A stretch of DNA of 64,000 nucleotides, from NCBI GenBank assembly GCA_963733845.1, contig CAVTEM010000012.1, positions 186,001-250,000 of the forward strand. Direction: 5' to 3'. The notes beneath the pieces were generated by a model. The model ran no database searches. It had not been told where the DNA came from and saw nothing but the letters and a program-made list of their open reading frames with translations. The stretch comes from DATFQE01 sp963733845. Its GTDB lineage: Bacteria > Actinomycetota > Thermoleophilia > Gaiellales > Gaiellaceae. The stretch's first letter is position 1. Every line of letters starts with the position of its first letter. A program made the translations under genes and the position numbers. This document shows, piece by piece, positions 63,662 through 64,000 of the stretch.

Positions 63662-64000
63662 CGGGCCGCAGTCTCCCCTTTCGCGGGCTTGAGCGCGCGG
63701 AGTGCCTCCAGCTCCGCACTCGTCGGCGCCGGGCTGGAACGCAACCTCTCGGCCACGCGGAGCGGCCAGCCGGTCGCCTCGTGTGCCTGCTCGACGCCGA
63801 CGTCGGGATGGAGCTCGGTCAGAGTCAGCTCGCCGGAGTCGTCGGGCTCGAGCACGCCGAGGTCGGTGACGACGCAGGTCACGCCCGCGCCGCCGACGCC
63901 CGCGCCCGAGGTCGTGCGGAAGTCGAGCGCCTCGACGAACGTCCTCGTCGTCTGCTTCAGCATCACGAACGTCTCGCGGCACCAGGCGGCGATCTCGGGC
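63658..64000 (-). CDS. pcaJ: CoA-transferase beta subunit, C-terminal part (3-oxoadipate CoA-transferase-like)
   Basis: The gene enters from beyond the right edge; the visible end is PEIAAWCRETFVMLKQTTRTFVEALDFRTTSGAGVGGAG, CVVTDLGVLEPDDSGELTLTELHPDVGVEQAHEATGWPL in outline and a basic tail. These are typical of the beta subunit of family I CoA-transferases such as PcaJ. Position at the head of a pca operon supports 3-oxoadipate activation. Its alpha subunit would lie outside the window. Confidence 0.75.
   Translation of the reverse strand, partial: PEIAAWCRETFVMLKQTTRTFVEALDFRTTSGAGVGGAGVTCVVTDLGVLEPDDSGELTLTELHPDVGVEQAHEATGWPLRVAERLRSSPAPTSAELEALRALKPAKGETAAR

Overview
This is a 64 kb stretch of high-GC chromosomal DNA with close gene packing, many ATGA/GTGA stop-start overlaps and frequent GTG/TTG starts. 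The gene families (actinobacterial NarL-type two-component systems, MoxR-DUF58-VWA cluster, Y-family polymerase with a CGAAC-N4-GTTCG SOS box, protocatechuate pathway, GNAT-fused acetate-CoA ligase) point to an actinobacterium. I would guess a Thermoleophilia/Gaiellales-like soil lineage, but that placement is inference.

Layout. 0.1-3 kb: secreted protein, VWA membrane protein, orphan MshEN-domain protein, DUF1697. 3-7 kb: damaged DUF2182 and DUF899 genes, then a NarL/LuxR regulator with its histidine kinase. 7-10.2 kb: MoxR ATPase-DUF58-VWA-small membrane protein operon. 10.3-12.2 kb: SOS-controlled dinB, a GNAT gene, tRNA-Ala(UGC) and a terminator. 12.4-21.7 kb: an 8.3 kb secreted RHS/YD-repeat gene whose C-terminal tail carries a phospholipase A2-type CxxHDxCY motif, overlapped at its stop by a lipoprotein gene. 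I read this pair as a polymorphic toxin and candidate immunity protein, with its own strong promoter. 22-30.7 kb: envelope protein, dienelactone hydrolase, GFA-TPR protein, an FHA-HTH regulator next to a kinase-STAND-WD40 giant, a secreted protein and a DUF1801 protein. 30.7-36 kb: hydrolase/TetR divergent pair, SRPBCC, small membrane proteins, a GDPD-like enzyme and a flippase-like protein.

36-49.5 kb reads as a stress or low-oxygen block: a GAF sensor kinase and NarL regulator face an operon of zinc alcohol dehydrogenase, GNAT/acetate-CoA ligase, phosphoketolase and short acetate kinase. It continues with a membrane protein, a universal stress protein, an FAD oxidoreductase-CBS fusion, a ZIP transporter and a CBS protein. 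A 16-base motif (TNSGTRGTTNNCCGYA) lies 54-103 bases upstream of four operons in this block and just left of it. 49.8-57.6 kb: FtsX-type ABC exporter, ABM protein, a glycosyltransferase-YHS fusion, a NirK-like cupredoxin, a cupin and an SGNH hydrolase. 57.6-64 kb: a complete 4-hydroxybenzoate/protocatechuate operon (CoA transferase-pcaH-G-B-D-C-pobA-MFS) running off the right edge.

About twenty genes are split by single-base frame changes, mostly net one extra base, at 2.4-6.8 kb and 32-64 kb but not in the 25 kb between. The full-length products are conserved across the breaks, so I treat these as probable assembly indels and annotate whole genes across them.
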